Assembly (NCBI RefSeq): GCF_003568665.1
Contig: NZ_QXMH01000001.1
Location: forward strand, 1,302,001-1,366,000
Direction of reading: 5' to 3'
Source of the DNA: Chitinophaga alhagiae
Lineage (GTDB): Bacteria; Bacteroidota; Bacteroidia; Chitinophagales; Chitinophagaceae
Length of the DNA: 64,000 nt
The notes under the pieces were generated by a model that saw nothing but the letters and a program-made list of their open reading frames with translations, was not told where the DNA came from and searched no databases. A program made the translations under genes and the position numbers. Shown here piece by piece: positions 43,176 through 51,136 of this stretch; the first letter of the stretch is position 1; the number at the start of each line of letters is the position of its first letter.

Positions 43176-44600
43176 TTACGATTTCTTTTCTTTCCTGAAC
43201 ACCAGCGTATCCGTTGCCAGCACGGGCATGTGGTACCCGCCCGTATCTATCTTCACACGGGGCATGCGCTGTTTCAGCGTGGTTACTTCCGCAGGGGTTA
43301 CAGCGCTTTTATAGAGATACACCTCCCGCAGGGCCTTGTTCTGGTGCAACGCCTGCAGGCCTTTGCCTGTTACTTTGGTGCCTACCAGGTTGAGGTACAT
43401 CAGCGATTTGCTGGCGGCCAGCGCCGGCAGGCCTGCGTCTGTTACCGCGGTATTCTCCAGGTGCAGGCGGGTCAGGTGCGGCAGTTCCGCTATGGCGGCC
43501 AAGGCAGAATCCCCAACCTGTGTGTTGGACAGCTTCAGCCAGGCAATGTGAGATTTGAGGGGCAGCAGCAGTTCCGCTTCGCGGTTACCGAACGCCGCGG
43601 CGTTGATGGCATTGATCATCACATACCCGCTTTGCGCGGCAACAGGCATCACTTTTACGCCAATAGCCTCCAGCGCTTCCACGTCTTTTTCTGACGGAGC
43701 GCCGGCTTCCGCTTCGGGAATGAAAGGATTGGCCTCCCCGCCCCGGGACGGCTGCAGGGATTCCAGCACCAGCTGTATGCGCGGCGTTTTATGGAGGTCT
43801 TTTACCGTGGCCGTGGGCGAAGCGCCCTGCGCTATCCACCAGTAAATAATTTCTACCTGCTGCGGGTTCAGCTGGGGCTTGCCTTTGGGCGGCATGCGCT
43901 TGTCATCGTCTTCAGACAGCACCAGGCGTTTATACAGTTCGCTCATTTCCGGCAGGCTGTCTTTCAGCACCGGGCCGTTCTCGCCGCCTTCCTGGATGTG
44001 TTTGATGCCATCCAGCCGCAGGCCGCCTTTCAGCTTTTGTTCGTTGTGGCAGCCATAACACTTCTGCTCCAGCACGGGGCGCACCAGCTGGTCATACACT
44101 TTTATTTCTTCCGGCGGGCCGGTGAGCGTGGCCGCGGCCGTTTTCTTTTTGCCCAGCGGCAGGGCCGCGGTCAGGTAATCATCTCCATGCGTGAGCGTGC
44201 CGCCATAGTGGCCGGCGGCAGACAGCAGCAGCACCATTACGCCGGAAACTGCCAGCCAGCTCTTTTTGAAGAGGGTGTACCTTCTCAATACGCATAACAA
44301 TACGGATATAACGGCTACGCCTATCCCCAGCCACATGTGCAGGGCCAGCGCGCCGTCATCGTACCCGCCGGAGAGAGACAGCAGGTAACCCGCTACGCAG
44401 GCGGCCACGGCAGACACCGCGCCGAATATCAGCACAGGCAGTACGGCCGCGCCCAGTATGGCCAGCCTCCTGTGCTTGCTCAATGCTTCCAGTACGAACG
44501 CCACCAGCAGCATGCCAATGGGCAGGTGTACCAGCACCGGGTGAAAGCGCCCGAAAAACAGGCCCCAGCCGGTCTGCGAAACTTCCAGTAAGATCGTCAT
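43176..44600 (-). CDS. Membrane-bound cytochrome c (PSCyt1-like) with leucine-rich repeats
   Basis: A 474-residue protein. The N-terminus has about four helices of the DUF2231 type (FHPVLVHLPIGMLLVAFVLE). A haem-binding CYGCH lies at about residue 185 in a PSCyt1-like domain (KLKGGLRLDG, RMPPKGKPQLN). The C-terminus (about 340-455) has leucine-rich repeats such as HLTRLHLENTAVTDAGL and LMYLNLVGTKVTGKGL. The cytochrome should face the periplasm. It is the last gene of the DUF1553-DUF1501 operon; it overlaps the upstream TIM-barrel gene by 4 bases. Electron partner and substrate unknown. Confidence 0.85.
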   Translation of the reverse strand: MTILLEVSQTGWGLFFGRFHPVLVHLPIGMLLVAFVLEALSKHRRLAILGAAVLPVLIFGAVSAVAACVAGYLLSLSGGYDDGALALHMWLGIGVAVISVLLCVLRRYTLFKKSWLAVSGVMVLLLSAAGHYGGTLTHGDDYLTAALPLGKKKTAAATLTGPPEEIKVYDQLVRPVLEQKCYGCHNEQKLKGGLRLDGIKHIQEGGENGPVLKDSLPEMSELYKRLVLSEDDDKRMPPKGKPQLNPQQVEIIYWWIAQGASPTATVKDLHKTPRIQLVLESLQPSRGGEANPFIPEAEAGAPSEKDVEALEAIGVKVMPVAAQSGYVMINAINAAAFGNREAELLLPLKSHIAWLKLSNTQVGDSALAAIAELPHLTRLHLENTAVTDAGLPALAASKSLMYLNLVGTKVTGKGLQALHQNKALREVYLYKSAVTPAEVTTLKQRMPRVKIDTGGYHMPVLATDTLVFRKEKKS

Positions 44601-45535
44601 TTCCCGTACCGCGCTTTTAAGAGTTTCATCATATGTACGTTAATGTCCCACTGGTTGGCTACTGCCTGCCGGGTATACGGCAGGGCGGGCATATAGTCTA
44701 CCGGGCCAAATTCCGTAAGCACCGTCATCACTTCCCCTTTTTCTCTTTTGCGGCGGGCAATTTCGTCCCACCAGGCAAAGTGCGCCTTTACCGCGCCTTC
44801 CCATTCCGGTGCGCGGGGGTCATTTACCTGCGGCCCTTCCGGGTGGCCAATGCGCGCATGCACGTGCTCCGCGCGGGAAAGCGCCATGGCTACGGTTTCC
44901 TGCTGGTCTTGCAGCAACGACTCGTGTACGTTGCACCAGTGGGAAATATCCAGCGTGAGGCGGAGGGCGGGCTGTGTTTCAATAAAGCGGCGGGTAATGT
45001 GGGCGGCAAACATCATGCGGGAGCGGTGCGTTTCATGACACACCGGTATGCCGCTTTGCTGTGATATGCGGGTGGTTATTTCAATCAGCTTGGTGTTCTG
45101 CTCAAAAGAAAAATGATCTCTCCCGGAGTGGCAGTTAATATACAGCGGGCGCTGCCTTTGCTGGCCGGTGGCGGCTTTCAGGGCCGCTTCAAATTGTTCC
45201 GCATGTTTGGCATAATCGCTGCTGCCGCTGCCGCAGAGAAAACCTATTTCCAGCTGGTATTTGGCCAGTGCGGCAAACAGGGCGTCCTGCGCCGCCGCAT
45301 CGCCCGGCCACCACATTTCAATACCGTCATAACCGACCTCTTTGGCGCGGCGGCAAAACTCGTCCGTACTACCCTGAAAGCCCCAGTTGGTGGCCAGTAC
45401 CACCAGCCTGAAACCGGCTGCCGCAGGGGTTTGCTGTTCTCCGGGAGCGGTGCTGAACGCCGGCAGGGAAGGCAATAAAGACGTGGCCCCCGCGGCGGCG
45501 GATTGTTTGAGAAAGTTCCTTCTGTTCAGTTGCAT
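44597..45535 (-). CDS. Exported sugar phosphate isomerase/epimerase-like TIM barrel
   Basis: A 312-residue AP-endonuclease-2/xylose-isomerase-like TIM barrel. The N-terminus MQLNRRNFLKQSAAAGATSL has the twin-arginine pattern, so it is predicted to be Tat-exported after folding. Metal-site residues are probable in YDGIEMWWPG, NCHSGRDHF, HETHRSRM, LDISHWCNVHE and HVHARIGHPEG. The substrate is unknown, but location in the periplasm argues against a sugar phosphate and for a free sugar or glycoside product. It overlaps the cytochrome-LRR gene by 4 bases and starts 3 bases after the DUF1501 gene. Confidence 0.85.
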   Translation of the reverse strand: MQLNRRNFLKQSAAAGATSLLPSLPAFSTAPGEQQTPAAAGFRLVVLATNWGFQGSTDEFCRRAKEVGYDGIEMWWPGDAAAQDALFAALAKYQLEIGFLCGSGSSDYAKHAEQFEAALKAATGQQRQRPLYINCHSGRDHFSFEQNTKLIEITTRISQQSGIPVCHETHRSRMMFAAHITRRFIETQPALRLTLDISHWCNVHESLLQDQQETVAMALSRAEHVHARIGHPEGPQVNDPRAPEWEGAVKAHFAWWDEIARRKREKGEVMTVLTEFGPVDYMPALPYTRQAVANQWDINVHMMKLLKARYGK

Positions 45536-45538
45536 AGG

Positions 45539-47032
45539 TTAGCTTATAATTTCTTTTATAACGTGGCCGCCCACATCTGTCAGCCTGAAAGGCCGGCCCT
45601 GGAAGTGATAGGTCAGTTTTTCGTGATCAAAACCCAGTTGTTGCAAGATGGTAGCGTGAATATCGTGAACGGCCACCTGGCCTTTTACAGCGCTGAAACC
45701 GATCTCGTCCGTTTCTCCCCAGGTAACGCCCTTGCGGATGCCGGCGCCGGCCATCCACATGGTAAATGCTTCCGCATGGTGGTCCCTGCCCAGGAAAGGC
45801 ATTTCCTTGCCTTCGCGGTTTTCCTGCATGGGCGTGCGGCCAAATTCGCCGCCCCACACCACCAGCGTTTCATCCAGCAGGCCGCGTTGCTTCAGGTCAA
45901 GCAGCAGCGCGGTAATGGACTTGTCTATCTCGCGGCACTTGTTGCGCATGCCCAGGTCTACCGCCGTATGCTCGTCTGTGCCGTGGGCATCCCAGCCCCA
46001 GTCAAACAGCTGCACGAACCGCACGCCTTTTTCCACCAGCTTGCGGGCCAGCAGGCAGTTGTTGGCAAAAGATTCCTTGCCGGGCTGCGTGCCGTACAGT
46101 TCATGAATATAGGCCGGCTCACTGCTGATGTCCATTACGCCGGGTACGGAGATCTGCATTTTGTAGGCCAGCTCGTATTGTGAAATGCGGGAAAGGGTTT
46201 CCGGGTCTGAGAAGGCTTCGTATTCCAGCTTGTTCACTTCATTGATGGCCTGTATGGACTGGTACCGCAGATCGCGGTCCATGCCGTCGGGATCTGTGAT
46301 GTACAGCACGGGGTCTCCCTTGGAGCGGCATTGCACGCCCTGGTATACAGATGGAAGAAAACCGCTGCCCCACACGCTTTTACCCGCATCGGGCGTTTTG
46401 CCGCCGGAGGTGAGCACCACAAAACCGGGCAGGTTGCTGTTTTCAGAGCCCAGGCCATACGTTACCCAGGCGCCGGTGCTGGGCCTGCCCAGGCGGGCGC
46501 TGCCGGTGTGCATGAACAGCTGGGCCGGGCCGTGGTTGAACTGGTCTGTTTGCACGGCTTTCAAAAAGCTCACTTCGTCTACCATGCCTGCAAAGTGCGG
46601 CATATAGTCAGACACCCAGGCCCCGGACTGGCCATGCTGTTTGAAGTTGGCCTGCGGCCCCAGCATTTTGGGCACACCGCGGATGAAGGCAAATTTTTTT
46701 CCTTCCAGCAGTGACTGCGGGCATAACTGGTTGTGCAGCTTTTGCAGTTCCGGTTTATAGTCGAACATTTCCAGCTGCGAGGGAGCGCCGGCCATGTGCA
46801 GGTAAATAACACTGCGGGCGCGGGCGGGGAAATGCGGGGCTTTCGGGTCAAGCGGGTTGAGGCTTTGCGGCATGCCGCCGCCGTTGCCGGATGAGGAGAA
46901 CAAGTTGCAGCCTCCCAGCAGCGACGTGAGCGCCGTGGCGCCCAGGCCGGTCACACAATTTTGCAGAAAGTGCCGGCGGGAAAAATACCGGGCGGCCTGT
47001 TCGTTTGCTTCTTTTATGAGTTTTGCTGACAT
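45539..47032 (-). CDS. DUF1501 family exported protein
   Basis: A 497-residue protein. The start at 47032 gives MSAKLIKEANEQAARYFSRR, with HFLQNCVTGLGATALTSLL after the twin arginines, so it is Tat-exported. The family signatures LHMAGAPSQLEMFDYKP, GAWVTYGLGSENSNLPGFVV and GEFGRTP with GRDHHAEAF are clear; the last resembles the sulfatase/alkaline-phosphatase fold. DUF1501 has no established activity. It starts 4 bases after the DUF1553 gene, and such gene pairs are widespread in Planctomycetota and found in some Bacteroidota. Their joint function is unknown. Confidence 0.88.
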   Translation of the reverse strand: MSAKLIKEANEQAARYFSRRHFLQNCVTGLGATALTSLLGGCNLFSSSGNGGGMPQSLNPLDPKAPHFPARARSVIYLHMAGAPSQLEMFDYKPELQKLHNQLCPQSLLEGKKFAFIRGVPKMLGPQANFKQHGQSGAWVSDYMPHFAGMVDEVSFLKAVQTDQFNHGPAQLFMHTGSARLGRPSTGAWVTYGLGSENSNLPGFVVLTSGGKTPDAGKSVWGSGFLPSVYQGVQCRSKGDPVLYITDPDGMDRDLRYQSIQAINEVNKLEYEAFSDPETLSRISQYELAYKMQISVPGVMDISSEPAYIHELYGTQPGKESFANNCLLARKLVEKGVRFVQLFDWGWDAHGTDEHTAVDLGMRNKCREIDKSITALLLDLKQRGLLDETLVVWGGEFGRTPMQENREGKEMPFLGRDHHAEAFTMWMAGAGIRKGVTWGETDEIGFSAVKGQVAVHDIHATILQQLGFDHEKLTYHFQGRPFRLTDVGGHVIKEIIS

Positions 47033-47036
47033 GATC

Positions 47037-49727
47037 TTAGGATTTGGATAAGAACTCATCCAGGTTGAGAATAGCATTGGCAACCACCGTTAAAGCGGCC
47101 AGGTGCGCGTCTTCACCGGCCTGTACCAGGGCGGCCGCGTCCTTGGGCGCTTTGCTGTATTTTGCCTGTGCCTGTGCATACAGCTTTTCCAGTATGCCCA
47201 GCCGGGCCGGGTCAATATCTTTGAACATGGCGGCTTTATAACCTGCACGGATACACGCTGCTTTGTTTGCACCGCCGCTTGTTTTCATTTTGAGGGCCAG
47301 GTGCCGGGCCGCTTCCACAAACACAGGGTCGTTCAGCGTTACCAGCGCCTGTAACGGCGTATTGGTGCGTATCCTCCGCTGCAGGCATACCTCGCGGCTG
47401 GAGCCGTCAAAGGTGACCAGTGAGGGGTACGGGCTTGTTCTGCGGATGTAGGTATATACCGCGCGGCGGTACTGGTTGCCGTCTTCGCTGGTTTTCCAGG
47501 CCTGGCCGCTGTACACCGCCTGCCAAATGCCTTCCGGCTGGTAGGGCATTACGCTGGCGCCATACATGCGTTCACTCAGCAGCCCGCTTACGGCCAGCGC
47601 CTGGTCCCGCACCTGCTCCGCGGTGAGGCGGAAGCGCGGGCCGCGGGCCAGCAGCCGGTTGGCGGGGTCTTTTTCCTGCAGTTCAGGGGAGCTGCGGGAA
47701 TCCCGCCGGTAGGCGGCAGACATCACCATTTCTTTCAGCAGGGCTTTCATGCTCCAGCCATGGGTATTCATAAACCGGTAAGCGAGGTAATCCAGCAGGG
47801 CGGGATGAGACGGTAAAAACCCTTGCGTACCAAAATCTTCCTGCGTTTCCACAATGCCGGTGCCGAACAGTTGTTCCCAAAAGCGGTTGACCATTACACG
47901 CGCGGTAAGCGGGTTCTCCTTGCTGGTCATCCACAGCGCCAGCCCCAGGCGGTTACGTGGCGCGTTGGCGGGGAAGGGATTGAGCGAGGCCGGTACATCG
48001 GGTTGCATCTGCTCGCCTTTCACCAGCCAGTTGCCCCTTTCAAAAACATGCGTGGGGCGGAACATCTCTCCCGGGTTTTCCACCATTACCGGTACGCTTT
48101 CAGGAGCGGCGTTCACCAGTTTCATAAAAGCCGTTTCTACCGTTCTATACCCCGGTTCCCCTTTGCCCGGCAGGTCTTCGCGGAAGGCCATCCACTCCAC
48201 CGCGCAAACGGACTGCAAGGGTTCCAGGCTGCTGTTGCGGAATACGAAGAACAGGTTGTGGCGGCCCTCCAGCGGCTCAATGGGCACGTTGATAATGCCC
48301 CTGCCTTTTTCCAGCCGGGTGCGGCCAATAACGGGGCCGGTTAAACTGTTGGCCCGTATCTCCATGGAACCGCCGTCGTTCCTCGTCCAGTAAAACATCA
48401 GCAGGTTGCCCCTGCCGTTCACCGGCGCGTCTTTGAGGCGGCAGCTGCCACCGTTGCGGATGCTGAGGTATTTGGTATCTGCCAGTTCCCCGTTTACGAA
48501 CGAGTCATGGTCATGCGCATGGATCTTGGGCTCCAGGGTACGGAGAAAATCCCGTATCTCTTTTTCTTCATCTTTCCCGGCATGGCCGGCTACCCAGGCG
48601 GCTACCGTATCTACCTGCCTGCGGCCAATGCTGTCATACAGCCGCAAGGTGGGGTATTCTCCGGGCGTATCTTCATCGCGGGTATTATTGAGGAAGGCCA
48701 TCAGTTTGTAATAGTCCTCAAAGTGGAACGGATCGTAGGGATGGGCATGGCATTGCACACAGGCTATGGTAGTACCCTGGAACACTTCCATGGTGGTGTT
48801 TACACGGTCTATTACAGCGGCGGTGCGGAACTCTTCATCCTGCGTGCCGCCTTCGTCATTATTCATGGTATTGCGGTGAAAGGCGGTGGCTATCATCTGG
48901 TCATCCGTGGGGTCCGGCAGCAGATCGCCGGCCAGTTGCTCTACCGTAAAGCGGTTGTACGGCATGTCTTTGTTGAACGCGCTGATCACCCAGTCCCGGT
49001 AGCGCCATGCTTCCCGCTTGGCATCTTTTTCGTACCCTTTGGAATCCGCAAAGCGCGCAAGGTCCAGCCACATGGCGGCCCAGCGCTCCCCGTAATGCCG
49101 TGAGGCCAGCAGCGTGTCTACCATTTTCTCATAGGCGCCCGCGCTGTTGTCTGCCAGGAAAGCGGCCATCATGTTATCTGCGGGCGGCAGGCCGGTCAGG
49201 TCCAGGCTGAGCCTGCGCAGCAGGGTTACTTTATCTGCTGCCGGCGCGGCGCCCAGGTTTTCTTCCTCCAGTTTTTCGTTGATATAAAAATCTATACCGG
49301 CTTCTTTTTCTTTGGGCGCTGCAGGAGCAACGTAAGCCCAGTGTTCGCCCCATTGCGCGCCCTGTTCTACCCAGCGGGTGAGGATGCTGATCTCTTCCTT
49401 GCTGAGCGGCGCGCTTTTATAAGGCATGCGCTCTTTAGGGTCTTTGCTGTGAAGGCGGCGGATGAACTCGCTGCGGCCCGCATCTCCGGGAATAATGGCG
49501 GGATGGCCGCTTTTGGTGTTGCCCAGCGCTTCTTCGCGGAACAGCACACTGAAGCCGCCGCTTTGTTTTACGCCGCCATGGCAACTGATGCAATGTTTGT
49601 TGAGAATGGGTTTTACTTCGGAACTATAATCGACCTGCCTCCGGCTACTGCAACCCGCAAACTGGGCAGCAGCCATCATAAAGACGCATGCGCACAGCAC
49701 GGCCCGGTACGTGGAGTAATAATACAT
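47037..49727 (-). CDS. PSCyt1-DUF1549-DUF1553 lipoprotein (planctomycete-type cytochrome)
   Basis: An 896-residue envelope protein with a lipobox (AAAQFAGC). A PSCyt1 haem domain (about 35-125) has CISCHGG and the distal RMPYKSAPLS segment. DUF1549 (PSCyt2, about 145-350) has LRRLSLDLTGLPP and a second CxxCH-type motif, CVQCHAHPYDPF. A carbohydrate-binding-like beta region lies between, at about 430-560. The C-terminal DUF1553 (PSD1, about 600-860) has LALWMTSKENPLTARVMVNR. It is the first gene of the operon. The activity is not established; oxidation of a carbohydrate-linked substrate has been suggested only from context. Confidence 0.88.
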   Translation of the reverse strand: MYYYSTYRAVLCACVFMMAAAQFAGCSSRRQVDYSSEVKPILNKHCISCHGGVKQSGGFSVLFREEALGNTKSGHPAIIPGDAGRSEFIRRLHSKDPKERMPYKSAPLSKEEISILTRWVEQGAQWGEHWAYVAPAAPKEKEAGIDFYINEKLEEENLGAAPAADKVTLLRRLSLDLTGLPPADNMMAAFLADNSAGAYEKMVDTLLASRHYGERWAAMWLDLARFADSKGYEKDAKREAWRYRDWVISAFNKDMPYNRFTVEQLAGDLLPDPTDDQMIATAFHRNTMNNDEGGTQDEEFRTAAVIDRVNTTMEVFQGTTIACVQCHAHPYDPFHFEDYYKLMAFLNNTRDEDTPGEYPTLRLYDSIGRRQVDTVAAWVAGHAGKDEEKEIRDFLRTLEPKIHAHDHDSFVNGELADTKYLSIRNGGSCRLKDAPVNGRGNLLMFYWTRNDGGSMEIRANSLTGPVIGRTRLEKGRGIINVPIEPLEGRHNLFFVFRNSSLEPLQSVCAVEWMAFREDLPGKGEPGYRTVETAFMKLVNAAPESVPVMVENPGEMFRPTHVFERGNWLVKGEQMQPDVPASLNPFPANAPRNRLGLALWMTSKENPLTARVMVNRFWEQLFGTGIVETQEDFGTQGFLPSHPALLDYLAYRFMNTHGWSMKALLKEMVMSAAYRRDSRSSPELQEKDPANRLLARGPRFRLTAEQVRDQALAVSGLLSERMYGASVMPYQPEGIWQAVYSGQAWKTSEDGNQYRRAVYTYIRRTSPYPSLVTFDGSSREVCLQRRIRTNTPLQALVTLNDPVFVEAARHLALKMKTSGGANKAACIRAGYKAAMFKDIDPARLGILEKLYAQAQAKYSKAPKDAAALVQAGEDAHLAALTVVANAILNLDEFLSKS

Positions 49728-50003
49728 TTGCTTATCGTAATACTTAATAATGAGTTTAGCACCCGCCCCTTTCCGTTGTTGAATCTATGTCTTTTTCTGC
49801 ACTGTTGCTGCTTCCGGCGGAATTTGATTTAAATGTACAAAAAACCCTTCTAGTTGCAAAACGATAAAAAATAGTTGATTTTCTTATAATTTGAAAAATC
49901 CGATACTTTATAGCAACAAATATATCTGTTGCCAGGCGCGGTTTTGAACGCGGTTTCCTATTTTTATGACATTACATATCAGCTCCTTTGAACAACCATA
50001 AGT

Positions 50004-50040
50004 AAAGGGCTCCGTTGAACCGGGGCCCTTTGCGTTTTTA
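50004..50040 (+). terminator. Rho-independent terminator with no gene in front of it
   Basis: AAAGGGCTCCG...CGGGGCCCTTT followed by GCGTTTTTA. The nearest upstream plus-strand sequence, 49728-50003, has no credible protein gene. It may end a small RNA or mark the remains of a lost gene. The small hairpin GCAACA...TGTTGC lies at 49914-49933. Confidence 0.65.
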
Positions 50041-50096
50041 GGGGGTGGCGGATGGCCGGAAAGCTCAAAACTGATGCTATTTTACCCTTTCTCTCT

Positions 50097-50151
50097 TTCG
50101 GTTCTCCTTCGCTTCTCGTTCGCTTCACGTTCGCTTGAGGTTCGGTTGAGG
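50097..50151. repeat. Five 11-bp tandem repeats
   Basis: Successive units TTCGGTTCTCC, TTCGCTTCTCG, TTCGCTTCACG, TTCGCTTGAGG and TTCGGTTGAGG. Each starts TTCGsTT and keeps the 11-base phase, about one helical turn. No gene is present here. Confidence 0.8.
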
Positions 50152-50175
50152 CTACTGTTAATATACTATCAATAA

Positions 50176-50203
50176 AAGGCCTCCCGTTTGCACGGGAGGC
50201 CTT
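50176..50203. terminator. Bidirectional terminator-like hairpin
   Basis: AAGGCCTCCCG-TTTGCA-CGGGAGGCCTT, a perfect 11-base stem. Read on the minus strand it is followed by TTATTG. Confidence 0.65.
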
Positions 50204-50244
50204 AACAAATTTTAACCCGCCACGGGGGGTTGGTATGGGTGGCT

Positions 50245-50279
50245 AACAAAAAAAATAAGAAGGGTGAAAGAATTCACCC
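50245..50279 (-). terminator. Minus-strand rho-independent terminator
   Basis: On the minus strand GGGTGAA-TTCT-TTCACCC is followed by TTCTTATTTTTTTT. It would end a transcript coming from the structured region at 50290-50570. Confidence 0.65.
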
Positions 50280-50289
50280 CCCGGTATAT

Positions 50290-50570
50290 GCATACATTAG
50301 ACATGAGACTATCTTGAAAAAAATGCTGCCTCAAAAGGCTGCACCACGTTGGCCATAGTCCGGTATTGGGGTATGGAACGATGAAAGGCCGGACCGGCAA
50401 AAACGGCTCCGGGAACCCTTCCGGGTACCCGCCGCCTGAAAATGCCTTGCGAGTCGCTCAGCCAGACTGGCCTTTACGGATCCACGTCCGTAATCCGGAG
50501 CTTCCCTTTCCCAACCGGTTTGTTTGACCGGGTGCGATGCATTCCTTTGAATGCGGGGGCTCCCATACTT
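50290..50570 (-). ncRNA. Candidate structured non-coding RNA (class unknown)
   Basis: This stretch has no credible protein but several potential stems, some of which may be alternatives: GCATTC/GAATGC (near 50540-50555), CCGGT/ACCGG (near 50513-50530), TTACGGA/TCCGTAA (near 50474-50493), and a long-range GCTCCGG (near 50406-50412) with CCGGAGC (near 50494-50500). A minus-strand terminator follows at 50245-50279. The sequence does not match my memory of SRP, RNase P or tmRNA conserved cores. Strand is inferred from the terminator; exact ends are unknown. Confidence 0.4.
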
Positions 50571-50687
50571 ATAGAGTGATTTTAATGGGGGTCAGGGTGA
50601 ATGTGGAAAGAAAAAATATTTTTTCGCTGAAATCTTTCACCCTTTTTTTTCATTTCGAGACTCTAAAGAGAAAGATCTGTTTTTATT

Positions 50688-50966
50688 ATGGAACCGATTG
50701 CGAAAAGACTCAGCTGTTTTTTACAGCACAAAAACATGACGGCGTCTGAATTCAGCCGCTGCCTGAACTATAATAGCTGCGAAAAAGTGGCGCGCCTCTT
50801 CCGGATAGAGGGGGCTAAACCCAGCGTAGACATTGTCAAGGACATTGCGCAAAACTTTGAAGAACTGAACATCCGGTGGCTGCTCACGGGAGACGGCGAA
50901 ATGCTGGACCCGGAAAAGATGCCCCGGCAGGAGATGGAGTGGGCCATCGGCCAACCCGTGCCGTAA
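50688..50966 (+). CDS. Small XRE-like HTH protein
   Basis: A 92-residue protein: MEPIAKRLSCFLQHKNMTAS followed by EFSRCLNYNSCEKVARLFRI, GAKPSVDIVKDIAQNFEELN and IRWLLTGDGEMLDPE. The NIRWLLTGDGEM ending is typical of XRE/CI-type repressor N-domains, seen alone in many Bacteroidota. There is no oligomerisation or peptidase domain. Target unknown. A terminator follows at 51012-51041. It diverges from the candidate structured RNA, so the RNA is a possible target. Confidence 0.7.
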   Translation: MEPIAKRLSCFLQHKNMTASEFSRCLNYNSCEKVARLFRIEGAKPSVDIVKDIAQNFEELNIRWLLTGDGEMLDPEKMPRQEMEWAIGQPVP

Positions 50967-51011
50967 ATCAAAAACCAAATCAACCATCCCATGTTCCCTA
51001 TTGAACATTAA

Positions 51012-51041
51012 AAAAGGGCTGCCTGGAAAGGCGGCCCTTTT
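51012..51041 (+). terminator. Rho-independent terminator
   Basis: AAAAGGGCTGCC-TGGAAA-GGCGGCCCTTTT, about 45 bases after the HTH gene stop. Confidence 0.8.
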
Positions 51042-51136
51042 ACCTAACATCTACTTTAATATATCGCTTTTATCAATAACTACGTTGCACCCCATTACGC
51101 CGGGGAGGGCGTTATTTGTTTTTCCCGAAAACCGGA

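Noticed and set aside
50212..50400. Minus-strand 62-codon frame in the structured RNA region
   Set aside because: It crosses the minus-strand terminator and the hairpins; no family resemblance.
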